Assembly (NCBI GenBank): GCA_002710885.1
Contig: PAIW01000038.1
Span: 1 to 15,581, forward strand
DNA length: 15,581 bases
Origin: Chloroflexota bacterium
GTDB lineage: Bacteria > Chloroflexota > Dehalococcoidia > SAR202 > UBA11138
Direction of reading: 5' to 3'
Shown piece by piece: positions 13,481-15,581 of the stretch. A model generated the notes under the pieces. The model made no database searches and was not told the DNA's origin. It saw nothing but the letters and a program-made list of their open reading frames with translations. Both the position numbers and the translations under genes were made by a program. How positions within the stretch are numbered: the first letter of the stretch is position 1; every line of letters begins with the position of its first letter.

Positions 13481-14352
13481 GTGGGTATGTCCTCCAATTC
13501 AGGACCTTTATCCTGATAATATGATTCGTATTGACTCCGGCGTTTCTCAGAATCGGCAATGCGCTTTTGTTCTTCCTCTCCGAACCAACGGAAAAAAATA
13601 ACGATCAACAATCCTAAGAATAGCACACCGCCCCCGATTTTCATGATGACGGCGCCTATCTGTTGGTCGGCCAGCGGCGTCAGCATTGAAATCCTAGGCG
13701 CGTTGACGTAAAACTCATACAGTGGTTCGGTGGCGAACACCAAAGCGCCGAACAGGATAATTTGCCCCAGTGATAGCCCGAACATGTAAAGCATCGCGAT
13801 TGGTGGCGACATTTTGGGCAACTCGGGCATCGTGCTGGTCAGAGGCCACCATACCAACACTCCCGTGCCGATCATCAGTAGGTGTTCGGCGAAATGCACG
13901 CCGTGGTTCGTGACTGACATGTGGTATAAACTGGGTAGGTGCCAAATAGAAAATACCAGGTTGAACACCAAGAATGCGCCGATGGGGTTGGTCAATATTT
14001 TCAATCCCCTGAATGCCCAATTAGGTCGGAGCAAGGGACGGATCAGCCAGTCAGGAGTGCCTATTATAAGGAATGGCGGGGCAATGAGCGTGATGAGAAC
14101 GTGCTGAGTCATATGGACGCTAAACAGGTACTTTTCAGCCACCGCGTGTATCGGCGAAAGCACAGCAACGAATATCACCAGAACACCCAGCGTGAACGTG
14201 GAGATCTTGCGCGGATCAACATCGTCGGCCAATCTGTAACGCTGTCTCAAAGGGCCGACGCCCATGAGATAAGCTGACTCCAGCACTATGAGGCCAATCA
14301 GCGCATCGGGATGCCCTCCCCATTGTAACCAGAGAGACTCGGTCCCTAGCAC
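13477..14352 (-). CDS. CtaG-like cytochrome c oxidase assembly protein (caa3_CtaG family)
   Basis: 291-residue multi-pass membrane protein of the caa3-type CtaG family (PF09678), needed for maturation of caa3 oxidases; it is unrelated to the proteobacterial Cox11 also named CtaG. Seven likely helices: about 15-33, 51-67, 82-98, 122-138, 153-170, 184-208 and 232-256. Conserved histidines cluster around them: HMTQH (80-84), WHLPSLYH (137-144), and H150/H153/H157, possible metal ligands. The C-terminal ~35 residues are charged and cytosolic. The start is GTG with AAGGAG 6-7 nt upstream. It lies 44 nt after subunit IV and overlaps the next gene by 4 nt. Confidence 0.9.
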   Translation of the reverse strand: MLGTESLWLQWGGHPDALIGLIVLESAYLMGVGPLRQRYRLADDVDPRKISTFTLGVLVIFVAVLSPIHAVAEKYLFSVHMTQHVLITLIAPPFLIIGTPDWLIRPLLRPNWAFRGLKILTNPIGAFLVFNLVFSIWHLPSLYHMSVTNHGVHFAEHLLMIGTGVLVWWPLTSTMPELPKMSPPIAMLYMFGLSLGQIILFGALVFATEPLYEFYVNAPRISMLTPLADQQIGAVIMKIGGGVLFLGLLIVIFFRWFGEEEQKRIADSEKRRSQYESYYQDKGPELEDIPT

Positions 14353-14396
14353 GCCAATCTCCTTGTCATTCGCACTGAATCAATTCCTAATGATAA

Positions 14397-14705
14397 TCAA
14401 ACGAAGAATTGGAACAGCGAGATGAGGGCGAACACGACGGTCGTTGCCAACGCCAACCCGGCGACAAACAATGTTGTGAACAACTTGTGGTCGAATTTCA
14501 GGTGCATGTAAAACATCGCGACCAGTGCGAACTTCGCGATAGACAGGACAGCCAGCACCGGGATAATCCCCTTGCCGAGGGCAGTGATGTAGAAAATGCC
14601 GACCTCAATGGCTGTTATCACCGACAGAATGAGCGCGACTTTGAAGTAGGTTCCCGGAGTGGGGTGCCCTGTATGCACTATTGCCTGTGATTCTTGTTGA
14701 CTCAT
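14397..14705 (-). CDS. Cytochrome c oxidase subunit IV (caa3/COX4_pro type)
   Basis: 102-residue small subunit of the heme-copper oxidase with three predicted helices (about 20-41, 47-66 and 75-99). The family signature spans helix 2 to the following loop: LSIAKFALVAMFYMHLKFDH (54-73). The N-terminus GHPTPGTYFKVALIL is also typical. It has no redox cofactor itself and stabilises the complex. ATG start with a weak GGGTGG upstream. It lies 83 nt after subunit III in the same direction, so it is probably co-transcribed. Confidence 0.9.
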   Translation of the reverse strand: MSQQESQAIVHTGHPTPGTYFKVALILSVITAIEVGIFYITALGKGIIPVLAVLSIAKFALVAMFYMHLKFDHKLFTTLFVAGLALATTVVFALISLFQFFV

Positions 14706-14788
14706 GTTCCACCCAGATTATTGAATTTTGTCGATTGAAACCTTGGATCGGTTGTCGATGTTGCTACAAGGCTCGGCATGGGTTGTCT

Positions 14789-15409
14789 TTAGAAACCCTC
14801 GAAGACTCCGAACAGGTAGATGACTGTGAATATGACGATCCAGACCACATCAACGAAGTGCCAGTAAAGAGCCGCAAGGTCTACGTCCAACTCTTTTTCT
14901 GGGCTGGCTCCGCCTTTTCGGAAGGAGTGGAATAGGAGAGACAGCAACCAGATCACTCCCAGCGTCACATGCGCGCCGTGGAATCCGGTGAGCGTGAAAA
15001 ACGTGGTGCCGAACAGGTTCGTGCGCGGTGTTAATCCGTGTTGAACAAAGTCTCGAAATTCGAATACCTGGAAAGCCAGGAATGTCGCACCCATGATGGC
15101 GGTGGACGCTAACCAGATGCGATAGGCTTTGATGTTGCCCCGGGTCAGAGCGGCATAGGACAGCACCATGCTCATCGAGCTCATCAGTAGAACGAAGGTG
15201 CTGACCGATGTGATAGGAATGCTGAACACATCTTCAGGGAACGGGCCCACGAGGCTCTTACCCTGATAGACCAGATATGTGGCTATCAAGGCCCCAAAGA
15301 ACATGCAGTCGGACCCGAGGAATGCCCACATCAGGAGCTTTCGGTGGCTCAGGCCTGTCGATGTGGCCTCGTGTTCCCCTCCGTGGGGCATTGATGGTGC
15401 GTGTGCCAA
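14789..15409 (-). CDS. Cytochrome c oxidase subunit III
   Basis: 206-residue, five-helix subunit III of a caa3-type terminal oxidase (the short form without the first two helices of the mitochondrial protein). Helices at about 24-47, 63-87, 97-117, 134-160 and 180-204. Signatures: FEFRDF (116-121), LTGFHGAHVTLGV (140-152) and LYWHFVDVVWI (181-191). The start is TTG at 15409, chosen because GGAGG lies 7 nt upstream; the first ATG, at codon 7, has no SD. The upstream gene's stop lies 16 nt before this start, so both share one operon. Confidence 0.95.
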   Translation of the reverse strand: MAHAPSMPHGGEHEATSTGLSHRKLLMWAFLGSDCMFFGALIATYLVYQGKSLVGPFPEDVFSIPITSVSTFVLLMSSMSMVLSYAALTRGNIKAYRIWLASTAIMGATFLAFQVFEFRDFVQHGLTPRTNLFGTTFFTLTGFHGAHVTLGVIWLLSLLFHSFRKGGASPEKELDVDLAALYWHFVDVVWIVIFTVIYLFGVFEGF

Positions 15410-15425
15410 GAGTTAGCCTCCGCTC

Positions 15426-15581
15426 TTAATGGGAAGAGTGTTCATCGTCGGGGTCAGGGTCGTTAACTGGCTCGAGCGCCCATGCATAGACACCTATCAT
15501 GCCGATCAGCACTCCTGCCGCAGCCAGGACGAAGTTGTAAATTACGCCGTTATACACAACGCCGTATCCTGCAATGAGCAA
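15426..15581 (-). CDS. C-terminal end of probable cytochrome c oxidase subunit I (cut by window edge)
   Basis: The last 51 codons of a minus-strand gene that continues outside the window. The visible part is one hydrophobic helix (NGVIYNFVLAAAGVLIGMIG, then VYAWALEP) and an acidic tail NDPDPDDEHSSH before TAA. It directly precedes subunit III by 16 nt. A final helix ending in WALEP or a similar sequence fits the C-terminus of subunit I in actinobacterial and Chloroflexota oxidases, and gene order agrees. The catalytic residues are outside the window, so another small oxidase subunit remains possible. Confidence 0.6.
   Translation of the reverse strand: MLIAGYGVVYNGVIYNFVLAAAGVLIGMIGVYAWALEPVNDPDPDDEHSSH

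Overview
This window looks like chromosomal DNA from an aerobic bacterium of the Chloroflexota, possibly the SAR202/Dehalococcoidia side. That placement is inferred, not proven. It rests on a flavin-dependent luciferase-like (LLM) oxidoreductase, a ThrRS without the TGS domain, an AIR-synthase/HypE-like protein, a caa3-type cytochrome oxidase cluster with a CtaG-type assembly protein, moderate GC, and frequent non-ATG starts. I see no CRISPR array, insertion sequence, phage gene, rRNA or tRNA.

Left part (1-5673). A partial LLM-class oxidoreductase (minus strand) is transcribed divergently from a small zincin-like metallopeptidase (plus). Next come a strong intergenic hairpin and mfd, the transcription-repair coupling factor. 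Its stop codon overlaps by 4 nt the stop of a convergent HAD-family hydrolase.

Middle part (5674-10740). An AIR-synthase/HypE-like gene is followed by a 572-bp gene-poor stretch that appears to be a long structured leader upstream of thrS. It holds an extended -10 promoter, a 64-codon ORF with a strong Shine-Dalgarno (SD) site, a terminator-like hairpin and a perfect 13-bp stem. The conserved translation cluster thrS - infC - rpmI - rplT follows and ends at a clear terminator-type hairpin. infC almost certainly starts at an ATA codon behind a GAGGTG ribosome-binding site. This parallels the rare AUU start through which IF3 autoregulates in E. coli.

Right part (10741-15581). An MFS_3-type exporter (plus) overlaps what may be the decayed end of another MFS transporter. 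Convergent to it, on the minus strand, lies a respiratory cluster read from the window end inward: the C-terminus of a probable cytochrome c oxidase subunit I, subunit III, subunit IV, a CtaG-like protein, a 68-aa two-helix membrane protein and a SCO1/SenC lipoprotein. Together these make part of a heme-copper oxidase plus copper-delivery factors.

The most interesting signals are the ATA start of infC, the thrS leader, and a recurring ATGCTAT extended -10 motif found only between genes. I do not see a clearly new multi-gene system; the genes themselves are mostly housekeeping.
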